22,007 nt of DNA, taken from contig CAYZMS010000046.1 in the NCBI GenBank assembly GCA_964479625.1, positions 1 to 22,007 on the forward strand, given 5' to 3'. The notes under the pieces are model-generated. The model did not search any database. It worked only from the letters and a program-made list of their open reading frames with translations, and was not told the origin of the DNA. Below, one piece after another: positions 7,484 to 15,471 of this stretch. Positions within the stretch are counted from its first letter, which is position 1; each line of letters starts with the position of its first letter. The DNA comes from CAYZMS01 sp964479625 (GTDB taxonomy: Bacteria; Bacteroidota; Bacteroidia; Chitinophagales; Saprospiraceae). The translations under genes and the position numbers were made by a program.

Positions 7484-10400
7484 ATGCGACTGTTACTCTG
7501 TTCATTGGCCTTTTGCTATGCGCTAACCAGCTATAGTCAGGCTTATTTTCCCGTCAAAATTCAAAATCGCTGGGGGTTGATCGACTCCGAGGGGCACTTG
7601 GTGGTCGAACCCCGCTACGAAGCGATCGGTTCCTTCAAACAATTTGGTTACGCAGTCATGCAACGCGGGGGTAGGGTAGGGTTAATGAACCAAAATGGGG
7701 AGGAGGTCGTATCTCCAGCCTACGATGACCTGAAAGTTTTGGATTCGGTTTTGGTAGCCGTTTTGGAAGACCGGCAATGGAAGGTCATTGACCTGGACGG
7801 GAATACCATTCTGGATCGTGGTTATGAACGGGTGGTCGTTTGGGAGGAAGGAGGATATCTCAGCTACCGAAGAGCAGGAAAATGGGGCCTGGTTGACAAG
7901 AGCGGACGAGAAATAGCACCGCCGGTGTACGAGGACATTCGGCCTGAAAAAGGCGATTGTTTTCGAATCATAAAAGAACACCTGCTGGGTGTGATCCGGG
8001 CCGATGGCCAGATCCTGCTTCCCCCCGAAGCAGAGGCCATCGATGTTTTGAACGACAGCCTGATCCTCTTCCAGAAAGATCGAAAATGGGGAGGCATCGA
8101 CCAGAAGGGGCGTCTTTTGTTCGAACCGGAATTCAAGGCGTATTATGCCCTTTCTGAAGATTACCTTCAATTGGTTCGGCCGGCCTCATTGGCTCTTTTT
8201 AGCCTCCCCTGCAAAAGTGTGATCGCCGACCAGCAATTCGAAGCCTATCACCCCTTGAACCAGGATTACATCATGGGGCAAAAAGGCGACCGGGTCGGGT
8301 TGATCGACTGGTGCGGGGATCGCATTTTACCACCCATGTATGAAGAGGTACAACTTTTCTCCGACCAACTTTTCCGGGTGAGACTTGACGATCGATGGCT
8401 GGTCGTCCATAAGGGAGGGCAACCGGTAAGCGGAACCACCTACTCCTATATCGCACCACTTCGCAAGGGGTTCAGCCGGATACGCCATACCGAAAAATTT
8501 GGGTTATTGAATAGCCTGGGAGAAGAAGTCTTGCCAGCTGAATATCATCGCCTGGAATGGTCGGAGGGACAGGTTAAAGGTATTCGGTTGGAAAGCGAAA
8601 AAGAACAACTAACCCTTTTCGAAAAGGGACCGAATGGCGCCTTGCAGGAAGCCGGACAGCTAGGGCGGCATCTGCGATTGAAGGTACTGCCGGATCAACC
8701 CACTTCCGAGGAAGTACACTACACCCTGGATAAGTTCGAATGGTTCTATGAAACAAAAGAAAGCCGCTGGGGATTGCGACGGATTGCAGACGGAAAAGAA
8801 CAAATACCTCCCACCTTCGACCGCATTCGTGTGGATGTCAGGCTAGACTTAAGTTTGGTGGGGATGCGCAGTTCGGGAGATTATGATTACGAACGCACCA
8901 CCTTCCGGTTCAACTTTGTGTATGGGCTGGTCAACAACGAGATTGGCTCCCTGGTGACCGATATGATCTACTGGGATATCCGTTTCGATGATTTTGTGGA
9001 GGGCAATCCCCTCGCAAGGTGCCTTTTGAACAATGGCCGCTACGGCCTGCTGGACCGAAAAGGCCGCCAAATAGCTAATGACTATACCTTTATCGGCCCT
9101 TTTAAGGACGGCCGGGCAAGGATGAGCAGATTGGGTGTTTTATCCGGTCATATGGAAGCAGACCTGCATTTGGGGCTGCTTTCTGATTACCACGCCAGTC
9201 TTCTGGCCAGGCCCTACCTTTTGGATTACACCCAGTACGACGAACTATTTGCCAGGGAGGCCTACTTGGTTTGCAAGGGTTGTGAGTGGGGGTATCTGGA
9301 TCAGGATGGCTCGGTAGCAATACCGCCGGCATACGATCATGCCAAGGATTTTGTAAATGAGGTCGGCATTATAAATGAAGCAGGGAAATGGGGCGTCGTA
9401 GGGCGCTCAGGCCGCTTGCTCATCCCTCCCCGTTATGACCAGGTCCATTTTTTGGAAAATACGGACAACCGGATCATTCGCCTTTATGTAGAGCGCCCCA
9501 AATACGGCTTGATCGATACCCTGGGGCAACTCACGGTGCAGCCCAATTACGACGAGATAGGATCTTTACGAGAGGGCAGACTGGTCGTAATGCGGGATAA
9601 TTTCTGGGGGTTTGCGAATACCGAGGGCCTGGAGGTGATCCCCTGCCGGTTCCTGGAGGTGCGCCCTTTCAGTGAGGGCCTGGCTGCCGCCCGTATCGGC
9701 AAGAAATGGGGGTTTATTGATAAGCTGGGGCAGGTAGTGATCCCATTCGAATACGACCAGACGGGTGATTTTCGAAACAACTTAGTTTGGGTGGCCTCAG
9801 CGAGGGAAACGGTCTATATTGACCGGGAAGGCCATATCGCCCTGGCCGGCCCATTCGAAGAGGCGACCGATTTCTTTCGGGGGGTAGCCCGCGTGCGTCA
9901 GGGGGGGAGCTTTGGGTTGATCGATACCAGCGGGACGTTCATTGTCAAACCGAAATATAAATCGATCAGCCCTTTCGACGAGCATGGTCTGGCCATTGTT
10001 GACTTGGGGCGCAGGAGGTCGAGCTACGGACTTATCCGGATGGATGGCCAGCTGCTTACTTCGGAGGCCTTCGAGTCCATAGAAGCTTTTTCCGAAGGTT
10101 TAGCCGTTGTAAAAAAAGATGGGAAGTACGGTTTTATTGACACGGCTGGCCGGTTGGTGATCTCCCTGGATTACGCCCGGGCGGAATCCTTTTCCGAAGG
10201 CCGGGCCGCTGTGTATCGCGCCGGCGATTGCGGGTACATCATCTGTACGGGACAGGCTATTTCGGATTTTCATTTTTCCCGTTGCCTGCCTTATTCCGAT
10301 GGCAAAGCGATCGTTTATAAAGGCCTGCGACGGGCTGGGCTGCTAAATACCGAGGGCGAGCTCGTACTAGAGCCCAGCGTCGACCGGTTGCTGGACTTTA

Positions 10401-10792
10401 ATGAAGGGTTGGGCCTGGTTCGCGACCGCCGCTACCGGTTTTACTATATCACGGAGAAGGCGGATGTCCACCATGGGTTCTATGAACAGGCTACCGGCTT
10501 TCAGAATGGGGTTGCGGTCGTCCAACAGGACGGCAAATGGGGCGTGATCAACCGAAGAGGTATTGAACTGGTCCCTCCCAAATACAGCCATATTGACCCC
10601 TTCCGCAATGGATACGCCAAGGTCAAGGTCGAGGGCTTCAGCGGCCTGTCCAAACTCTCCGGAGAGCTCATCGCCGAACCCGATTATGAGCTCATTTCCT
10701 ATGCTGGCGAAGGCCTCTTTCGCGTTGAACAGGGTGATAAGGTGGGCTATTTTGACGTGGACGGCGAATGGGTCTGGAACCTTTCGAACTAA
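7484..10792 (+). CDS. Large exported WG-repeat protein
   Basis: A 1102-residue protein with a Sec signal peptide (MRLLLCSLAF..., likely cut after SQA at 20), then a nearly unbroken array of about 27 WG repeats of about 33-37 residues. Each follows the pattern K-x-G-hydrophobic-I-D-x-x-G-x-hydrophobic-hydrophobic-x-P-x-Y-(D/E), for example NRWGLIDSEG, GKWGLVDKSG, KKWGFIDKLG, GKYGFIDTAG and GKWGVINRRG. The array is irregular between about residues 370 and 510, where an aromatic, acidic insert interrupts it. No catalytic domain, T9SS sorting domain or membrane anchor is seen. WG repeats are thought to form beta-propeller-like or solenoid scaffolds; the function is unknown. An in-frame ATG at 7442 would add 14 residues ahead of the signal peptide, so I prefer 7484. 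A run of seven G at 9901-9907 lies within the frame. Confidence 0.9.
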   Translation: MRLLLCSLAFCYALTSYSQAYFPVKIQNRWGLIDSEGHLVVEPRYEAIGSFKQFGYAVMQRGGRVGLMNQNGEEVVSPAYDDLKVLDSVLVAVLEDRQWKVIDLDGNTILDRGYERVVVWEEGGYLSYRRAGKWGLVDKSGREIAPPVYEDIRPEKGDCFRIIKEHLLGVIRADGQILLPPEAEAIDVLNDSLILFQKDRKWGGIDQKGRLLFEPEFKAYYALSEDYLQLVRPASLALFSLPCKSVIADQQFEAYHPLNQDYIMGQKGDRVGLIDWCGDRILPPMYEEVQLFSDQLFRVRLDDRWLVVHKGGQPVSGTTYSYIAPLRKGFSRIRHTEKFGLLNSLGEEVLPAEYHRLEWSEGQVKGIRLESEKEQLTLFEKGPNGALQEAGQLGRHLRLKVLPDQPTSEEVHYTLDKFEWFYETKESRWGLRRIADGKEQIPPTFDRIRVDVRLDLSLVGMRSSGDYDYERTTFRFNFVYGLVNNEIGSLVTDMIYWDIRFDDFVEGNPLARCLLNNGRYGLLDRKGRQIANDYTFIGPFKDGRARMSRLGVLSGHMEADLHLGLLSDYHASLLARPYLLDYTQYDELFAREAYLVCKGCEWGYLDQDGSVAIPPAYDHAKDFVNEVGIINEAGKWGVVGRSGRLLIPPRYDQVHFLENTDNRIIRLYVERPKYGLIDTLGQLTVQPNYDEIGSLREGRLVVMRDNFWGFANTEGLEVIPCRFLEVRPFSEGLAAARIGKKWGFIDKLGQVVIPFEYDQTGDFRNNLVWVASARETVYIDREGHIALAGPFEEATDFFRGVARVRQGGSFGLIDTSGTFIVKPKYKSISPFDEHGLAIVDLGRRRSSYGLIRMDGQLLTSEAFESIEAFSEGLAVVKKDGKYGFIDTAGRLVISLDYARAESFSEGRAAVYRAGDCGYIICTGQAISDFHFSRCLPYSDGKAIVYKGLRRAGLLNTEGELVLEPSVDRLLDFNEGLGLVRDRRYRFYYITEKADVHHGFYEQATGFQNGVAVVQQDGKWGVINRRGIELVPPKYSHIDPFRNGYAKVKVEGFSGLSKLSGELIAEPDYELISYAGEGLFRVEQGDKVGYFDVDGEWVWNLSN

Positions 10793-10802
10793 TAATCGGT
10801 CC

Positions 10803-10968
10803 GCGAACTTTAGTTCGCTAACTTTCAAAAGGCCCGCTAACTGAAATTCGCACACCTTATAACATAATAAACGCCACAACAAGAGGATGTTGGTAAGGAA
10901 TCGCTCGTCCAGGTATTCACTAGTGGGGCGAACTGAAGTTCGCGCACCAATGCACTTGTTCGCGTACC
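10803..10968. repeat. Cluster of REP-like short palindromes
   Basis: Three copies of a 16-bp palindrome with arms GCGAACT / AGTTCGC and a two-base centre: 10803-10818 (perfect arms), 10836-10851 (degenerate, GCTAACT...AATTCGC) and 10928-10943 (perfect arms). Copies two and three are followed by a shared tail (CACACC, GCACC), and a half-copy GTTCGCGTACC lies at 10958-10968. They fill the 179-bp convergent space between the WG-repeat gene and maf. The form fits dispersed REP/BIME-type elements. None is followed by a T-run, so terminator activity is not assured. Confidence 0.8.
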
Positions 10969-10971
10969 GAT

Positions 10972-11544
10972 TTACCAGTTCATCAATTCCTGGTATACCA
11001 GGTCGGTGGGCAGGCCCATAATATTGGCATAGGTGCCCTCGATGCGGGTGATCTTGCACAATCCGATCCATTCCTGTATGGCGTAGCCACCCGCCTTGTC
11101 GTAAGGTTTATAGCGGTCTACATAGTAGGTGATCTCTTCCGAGCTCAGGGGGTCCATATGCACCTGGGAGATGCCGGAGAAGACCCGCTCCTTATCCAGG
11201 GATTTGAGACAGACGCCCGTCACGACGGTGTGGACCTGTCCAGAGAGTTGTTCCAGCATCCAGATGGCTTCGCGGCGGTCGGCGGGTTTGTTGAAAATGC
11301 GTGCTCCCAGCAGGACGGTACTATCGGCCGTCAGAAGGATCTCCCCCACTTGCAGCAGGTGCAGCTGGGCGGCCCCCTTGCGCTGGGCCAGCCAGGGAGC
11401 CACCTCCTGTACGGGCATATCCTCCGGAAAGGACTCGTCGATCTCCACTACCCGCTGGCTAAAGCTGAAGCCCGCCTGCTCCAGCAGTTGTCTGCGGCGG
11501 GGAGACTGGGAACCCAGGATCAATCGGTAGGAAAGTGGTTTCAA
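10972..11544 (-). CDS. maf: Maf-family nucleoside triphosphate pyrophosphatase
   Basis: House-cleaning pyrophosphatase of the Maf/HAM1-like fold that hydrolyses non-canonical or methylated nucleotides (dTTP/UTP or m7GTP subgroup, not resolved here). Its 190 residues match the usual length. Motifs are the N-terminal GSQSPRRRQLL (11-21), TADSTV (72-77) in place of the common TADTVV, NKPADRREA (85-93), SGQVHTVVTGV (101-111) and KPYDKAGGYAIQ (146-157). The start is TTG at 11544: the next in-frame codons upstream hold no ATG before a stop at 11560-11562, and the first internal ATG lies beyond the catalytic motif. It is separated from ubiA by 371 bp although these genes are often adjacent in the phylum. 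Confidence 0.92.
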   Translation of the reverse strand: MKPLSYRLILGSQSPRRRQLLEQAGFSFSQRVVEIDESFPEDMPVQEVAPWLAQRKGAAQLHLLQVGEILLTADSTVLLGARIFNKPADRREAIWMLEQLSGQVHTVVTGVCLKSLDKERVFSGISQVHMDPLSSEEITYYVDRYKPYDKAGGYAIQEWIGLCKITRIEGTYANIMGLPTDLVYQELMNW

Positions 11545-11915
11545 ACTGGTATATAATTTTTAAAGGGATTCTCCTTATTCAAAAACTGTTAATGGCCATC
11601 CATTCCAAAAAAAGTATCTGCGCCTAACCCTTTTTCTTGCTTCATCGGCTTCCTGCTTATTGGCTGCTGGTCAAAAGCTTGCCTGAAAATAAAAAATATG
11701 TATCTTTTAAGACGCGGGGGCTTATCTGTTACTTCTTTTTTTTTGCAGAATTTACTTGTCAGAATCAGCATTTGCAGGATTGGAGCATTTGCAGAATTAT
11801 TAAGGAGGGAAATTTTAGTATCCGTCGAATTATTACAAGCTGGCAATAGCAAACCATTCTGCTAATCCTGAAATGCTGAGAATTCTGATTCAGACAAAAA
11901 GGAAATAAACCCTTC
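11545..11915. other. 371-bp non-coding gap between ubiA and maf
   Basis: No gene is supported here. The left half is AT-rich, with a T9 run around 11731-11744 but no clear hairpin before it. The right half (11758-11895) is the inverted repeat described separately. The maf promoter should lie in the left half, but I see no convincing TAnnTTTG box on the minus strand. Confidence 0.6.
11758..11895. repeat. Imperfect long inverted repeat (MITE-like or structured element)
   Basis: The left arm 11758-11798 and the reverse complement of the right arm 11855-11895 share GTC, GAATCAG, CATTT, CAGGATT and CAGAAT in the same order with small indels, about 56 bp apart. The left arm also contains a tandem near-duplicate, GCATTTGCAGGATT at 11768-11781 and GCATTTGCAGAATT at 11785-11798, three bases apart. 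AATTATTA occurs at 11795-11802 and 11828-11835 inside the element. No transposase is encoded, so a non-autonomous element or dispersed repeat is the likely nature. Confidence 0.7.
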
Positions 11916-12842
11916 TTAAAACAACAACCCCACCACCAACAATAACAAACCATTGAGCATGACCACTTTCAATAAAGTGCTGATGAAATGGTATTCGCTG
12001 GAGGAATGAGCCACCAGCAGCCGCTGAAAGCTGTATCCCAGGGGAGCAAGAATGGTGAAGAGCAGGAATACGGTTACCGGCAGCCCGAATTGTTGATTGA
12101 GGGTGATGCCCTGAAAGGTAAGAAAAAGAAACAAGAGCAGACCGGAGCCTCCGGCCAGCCATTTGGCGGCCGGTTCCCCCCAATGGATGGGAGTGGTGCG
12201 GCAGTTTTGTTGTTCATCGCCTTTCATGTCTTCCAGGTCTTTGACGATCTCCCGGTAAAGGGTGACCAAAAAGGCGAAGACCATATACCAAATAAACAAC
12301 AGGCGGATCCTGGAGGCGGCCACAGGGGCTTTTTCCACTAATTGCCGAAGCGGTTCCATTTCGGCCAGCCAGACGGCACCTGCAACGGCAGCACACATCA
12401 GCGCTACCAGAAAATTGCCTGCCAGGGGCTCTTTTTTCAGCTGGGCAGAATACCAGTATAAAAGGACCAGCGCCAGGGGGTAAATGAAAACCAGATGCAC
12501 CCGCTGGGTATAGAACCCAAGAAATAAGGCCAAGATAAACCCGCCAAAACTGATCGCAGCGTACAGCCAGGTGGTAGCTTGAATGGATATTCGCACGCCC
12601 ACCAGGGCCTTTTCGGGGCGGTTTACCTGGTCGATCTCCCTGTCATAAAGATCGTTGATGATGTATCCGGTGGCGGTAATCGAAAGGGTGACCAGCACAT
12701 AAGCTAAAAAATGTTCCTGATTGAGCGCAGGTCGAATGTTATTCAGGCGAAGGGCGGGCAAAAGAATGAAATCGTGTAGCAGGTATTGGGTCAGCGCTAC
12801 GATCAAAAGGTTGGAAAATCGTATCAGCTTTAATAAGGTCAT
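11916..12842 (-). CDS. UbiA-family polyprenyl transferase (DGGGP-synthase-like or MenA-like)
   Basis: Integral-membrane prenyltransferase of 308 residues with about eight or nine hydrophobic segments. Both Asp-rich Mg-diphosphate motifs are intact: NDLYDREID at 63-71 and DLEDMKGD at 202-209. The family attaches isoprenoid chains to acceptors. In Bacteroidota this gene, next to a KdsC-like phosphatase and maf, is commonly annotated as geranylgeranylglycerol-phosphate geranylgeranyltransferase, the second ether-bond step of archaeal-type lipids, but the true acceptor in bacteria is uncertain and a quinone or other acceptor is possible. It starts 4 bp after the phosphatase stop, so translation is probably coupled. 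Confidence 0.85.
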   Translation of the reverse strand: MTLLKLIRFSNLLIVALTQYLLHDFILLPALRLNNIRPALNQEHFLAYVLVTLSITATGYIINDLYDREIDQVNRPEKALVGVRISIQATTWLYAAISFGGFILALFLGFYTQRVHLVFIYPLALVLLYWYSAQLKKEPLAGNFLVALMCAAVAGAVWLAEMEPLRQLVEKAPVAASRIRLLFIWYMVFAFLVTLYREIVKDLEDMKGDEQQNCRTTPIHWGEPAAKWLAGGSGLLLFLFLTFQGITLNQQFGLPVTVFLLFTILAPLGYSFQRLLVAHSSSEYHFISTLLKVVMLNGLLLLVVGLLF

Positions 12843-12846
12843 AGTT

Positions 12847-13350
12847 CTATTCGTCTTGCCATTTCCGGTGAAGTTTTAACACCTTTTCGATCACATCCCT
12901 GACGCAGCCCTCTCCCCCGCGGTAGGGAGAAACATAAGCGGCAATTTGCCGGAGCTCCGGAGCTGCGTTCTCCGGAATGGTCGGCAACCCTACCTTGCGC
13001 ATGACTTCATAATCGGGCAGATCGTCGCCCATGTATAAAATGCCTTGTCGATCGAGCTCGTAGAGGCTGGTATATTCCTCAAAAACTTCCAGCTTATCCT
13101 CTACCCCTAAATAGATATCCTGAACGCCTAAATTTACTAAACGCGTTCGAACCCCTTCATTTTTTCCACCGCTGATTATACAAATCCGGTAGCCCTTCTG
13201 AATGGCTCGTTTGAGGGCATATCCATCGCGTATGCTCATTTTCCGAAGAAGTTGGCCGTTTTCCAGGACGAGGACGGAGCTGTCGGTCAACACGCCGTCA
13301 ACGTCGAAAATAAAGGTGTGTATAAGGCGAAATTGTTCCAGTACATTCAT
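12847..13350 (-). CDS. KdsC-like HAD phosphatase (3-deoxy-D-manno-octulosonate 8-phosphate phosphatase family)
   Basis: A 167-residue HAD-superfamily C0-type phosphatase without a cap domain, expected to act as a tetramer. The catalytic loop FDVDGVLTD has nucleophile D16 and acid/base D18; ISGGKNEGV supplies motif II, a lysine in the EDKLEVF segment is the likely motif III, and MGDDLPD supplies the Mg-binding motif IV. The best-known members release phosphate from KDO-8-P in LPS core synthesis, which suits an outer-membrane-bearing host and the lptE gene nearby; a related sugar-phosphate substrate is possible. The frame opens at a TTG at 13374, but the ATG at 13350 gives the normal N-terminus. 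It lies 52 bp after nupC and 4 bp before ubiA. Confidence 0.88.
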   Translation of the reverse strand: MNVLEQFRLIHTFIFDVDGVLTDSSVLVLENGQLLRKMSIRDGYALKRAIQKGYRICIISGGKNEGVRTRLVNLGVQDIYLGVEDKLEVFEEYTSLYELDRQGILYMGDDLPDYEVMRKVGLPTIPENAAPELRQIAAYVSPYRGGEGCVRDVIEKVLKLHRKWQDE

Positions 13351-13402
13351 TGGTTCAAAATAGTCTACTGGCAAACATACGTAAAATTGAATAGTGGGCG
13401 GT

Positions 13403-14707
13403 TTAGGCGAGTACTCCCGCTATAGCTCCCGTAGTAAAACAGGCAATGGTGCCCGCGATCAGGGATTTTAGCCCCAGTTCGGTCAGGGTTTGCCTTTTGC
13501 CGGGGGCCAGGGCGCCAATCCCTCCGATCTGGATACCGATAGAAGCAAAGTTCGAAAAACCGCAAAGGGCATAGGTCGCGATGAGAACGGATTTAGGTTG
13601 CATTTCGATCCCTGTTGCCCGGATGTTATTGAACTCCTGGTAGGCTACAAACTCGTTGATCACCGTTTTTTGACCTAATAATTGTCCTACCAGGATCATA
13701 TCCTCTACGGGTGTGCCCAACAACCAGGCGAAGGGTGCAAAAAGCATACCAATCAGATAGGTAAAGGTCAGGCCTTCAAAGCGGTTGTCGGTGGCCTGGC
13801 GGATCAGGTCATTCAGGTGGAACCAGTTGCCCGGGCCGTTAATTAAAAGCTGGTTGAACATATAGATCAGGGCTACAAAGGCCAGTAGCATAACCCCCAC
13901 ATTTACCGCCAGGCGCAGCCCGTCGGCCGTGCCTCTAGAGATGGCGTCCAGAATATTGGTAGCCTGGTTGGCATCTTTCATATGCAATTCGTCAGGGCTA
14001 AGCGATTCCTCGGTCTCCGGTACCAGCATTTTTGAAGTAACGATGGCAGCCGGGGCCGAGATGATGGAGGCGGTTAGTAAGTGTTTGGCGAAAAATTGCT
14101 GCTGCTCGGGGTCATCGCCTCCAAGAAAGCCGACATAGGCCGCAAATACACTACCGGCAATGGTGGCCATGCCTCCCGTCATGAGCAGCATGATCTCCGA
14201 GCGGGTGAATTTTTCCAGGTAGGGCCTGACGACCAGAGGGGCTTCTGTCATTCCGACAAAGATATTGGCTGCTACTGCCAGACTTTCCGGCCCGGTGATG
14301 CCCATGGCGCGCTTCATCAGTACGGCTGCTCCCCGGATGATCCATTGAAGAATACCTAGGTAATACAACATGGCCGTAAGGGCAGAGAAAAATACAATGA
14401 CGGGCAAAACCTGAAAGGCGAAGATCACGCCAAAGGGTTGGTTTTCAGTGCCCAAGGGGCCAAAAACAAATTCCGCTCCCGCTTTCGAATATTCCAGGAG
14501 CTGCCGAAAAAAACCAGCGATGAAATCAAAGATCAAACTAACTCCCGGGACTTTTAGGATGAGCAGCGCCAGGCTAATCTGAAGCCCAACCCCGATAAAG
14601 ACCAGTCGCCAGTTGATGGCGCTGCGGTTACTACTGAGCAGGTAACAAATGCCGAGTAATACTGCAATACCGAAACCCGCGCGGAGAATATCGATGAGGA
14701 GGTGCAT
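13403..14707 (-). CDS. nupC: NupC/CNT-family concentrative nucleoside transporter
   Basis: Inner-membrane symporter that imports nucleosides with Na+ or H+. It has 434 residues and many hydrophobic helices. The CNT signatures are present: the gate region GGMATIAGSVFAAYVG in the middle, EAPLVVRPYL just before it, and the C-terminal CGFSNFASIGIQIGGIG followed by LAPGKR. The open frame reaches 14806, but that extension overlaps the divergent uridine kinase and is hydrophilic; the ATG at 14707 (MHLLIDILRAGFG) gives the normal first helix. It is the first gene of a probable nupC-kdsC-ubiA unit. Its promoter must lie in the 64-bp divergent gap, where a TATTTTG heptamer (one base short of the usual box) is present on the minus strand. 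Confidence 0.93.
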   Translation of the reverse strand: MHLLIDILRAGFGIAVLLGICYLLSSNRSAINWRLVFIGVGLQISLALLILKVPGVSLIFDFIAGFFRQLLEYSKAGAEFVFGPLGTENQPFGVIFAFQVLPVIVFFSALTAMLYYLGILQWIIRGAAVLMKRAMGITGPESLAVAANIFVGMTEAPLVVRPYLEKFTRSEIMLLMTGGMATIAGSVFAAYVGFLGGDDPEQQQFFAKHLLTASIISAPAAIVTSKMLVPETEESLSPDELHMKDANQATNILDAISRGTADGLRLAVNVGVMLLAFVALIYMFNQLLINGPGNWFHLNDLIRQATDNRFEGLTFTYLIGMLFAPFAWLLGTPVEDMILVGQLLGQKTVINEFVAYQEFNNIRATGIEMQPKSVLIATYALCGFSNFASIGIQIGGIGALAPGKRQTLTELGLKSLIAGTIACFTTGAIAGVLA

Positions 14708-14727
14708 TGGTTTTTGGATTTTTTTCC

Positions 14728-14753
14728 TTGCCGGGGACAAAATAGTAACTTTG
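14728..14753 (+). promoter_or_regulatory. Putative promoter of uridine kinase
   Basis: TAACTTTG at 14746-14753 matches the TAnnTTTG -7 consensus exactly. TTG at 14728-14730 could serve as the -33 element, although the 15-base spacer is short. A start near 14760 would leave a leader of only about 12 nt before the ATG at 14772. The 64-bp region is shared with the divergent nupC promoter. Confidence 0.5.
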
Positions 14754-14771
14754 CTGCAATTACCGTCAATT

Positions 14772-15416
14772 ATGGGAAGTAGTACCAATCCAAAACCACT
14801 TGTCATTGGGATAACCGGAGGCAGCGGCTCCGGTAAGTCCAGTCTGGTTAAAGCTCTTCGGGCCAGCTTTAGCGAGGGGGAGGTCTGCCTGCTGCCCCAA
14901 GACGAGTACTATCTTCCCATCGGCCAACTTTCCCGGGATGAAGAAGGGATCGTCAATTTCGATCTGCCTTCCGCCCTTAACTGGCCGGAGTTTGAACGAG
15001 ACCTGGATTTACTACTGGCCGGGGAGCCTTTCGAACGCCCTGAATACACCTTCAACAATGAAAAGCTTGTTCCAAAGGTCATTTGCTACCAACCAGCTCC
15101 GGTCGTCTTGGTCGAGGGGGTGCATGTCTTTTACAAGGCTTCGGTTCGAGACAAACTCGACCTGAAAGTATTTGTGCATGCCAAGGAGAATTTGAAGATC
15201 ATTCGCAGGATCAAACGGGATCAGATCGAACGGAACTATCCCCTCGATGATGTCCTTTACCGCTACGAAAACCATGTGGCTCCAATTTTTGAAAAGTTTA
15301 TCGAACCCTATCTGGAGGAAGCGGATCTGGTGGTGAATAACAACGCTTCTTTTGATTGGGGCTTAAGAGTGCTACAGGGATACCTGCGGGATTACCTGAA
15401 GGGATATGGTGCTTGA
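14772..15416 (+). CDS. udk: Uridine kinase
   Basis: P-loop kinase that phosphorylates uridine and cytidine to the monophosphates in pyrimidine salvage. Of 214 residues, the Walker A is GGSGSGKSS near residues 16-24. LLPQDEYYLP gives the substrate-binding Asp/Tyr region, NFDLPSALNW the 'DHP'-like segment, EGVHVFY the Walker-B-like strand, and RRIKRDQIERNYPLDDVL the lid/arginine region. The length is typical of the family. The frame extends upstream to 14649, but the ATG at 14772 matches the family start and leaves the nupC start free. It is divergent from nupC, which points to paired nucleoside import and trapping. Confidence 0.92.
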   Translation: MGSSTNPKPLVIGITGGSGSGKSSLVKALRASFSEGEVCLLPQDEYYLPIGQLSRDEEGIVNFDLPSALNWPEFERDLDLLLAGEPFERPEYTFNNEKLVPKVICYQPAPVVLVEGVHVFYKASVRDKLDLKVFVHAKENLKIIRRIKRDQIERNYPLDDVLYRYENHVAPIFEKFIEPYLEEADLVVNNNASFDWGLRVLQGYLRDYLKGYGA

Positions 15417-15471
15417 GTTTTGAAACTTATTCTGATACTAGATATTCCCCCCGGTTTGAAATTAAAGCAGC

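Noticed and set aside
10803..10968. CRISPR array
   Set aside because: The repeats are short, palindromic and unevenly spaced, and no cas genes are present.
10367..11071. 234-codon minus-strand frame spanning the end of the WG gene, the palindromes and the end of maf
   Set aside because: It runs antisense to WG repeats and through the repeat cluster; the product resembles no protein, and maf explains the same strand.
11758..11895. Insertion sequence with transposase
   Set aside because: No transposase frame lies within or next to the inverted repeat.
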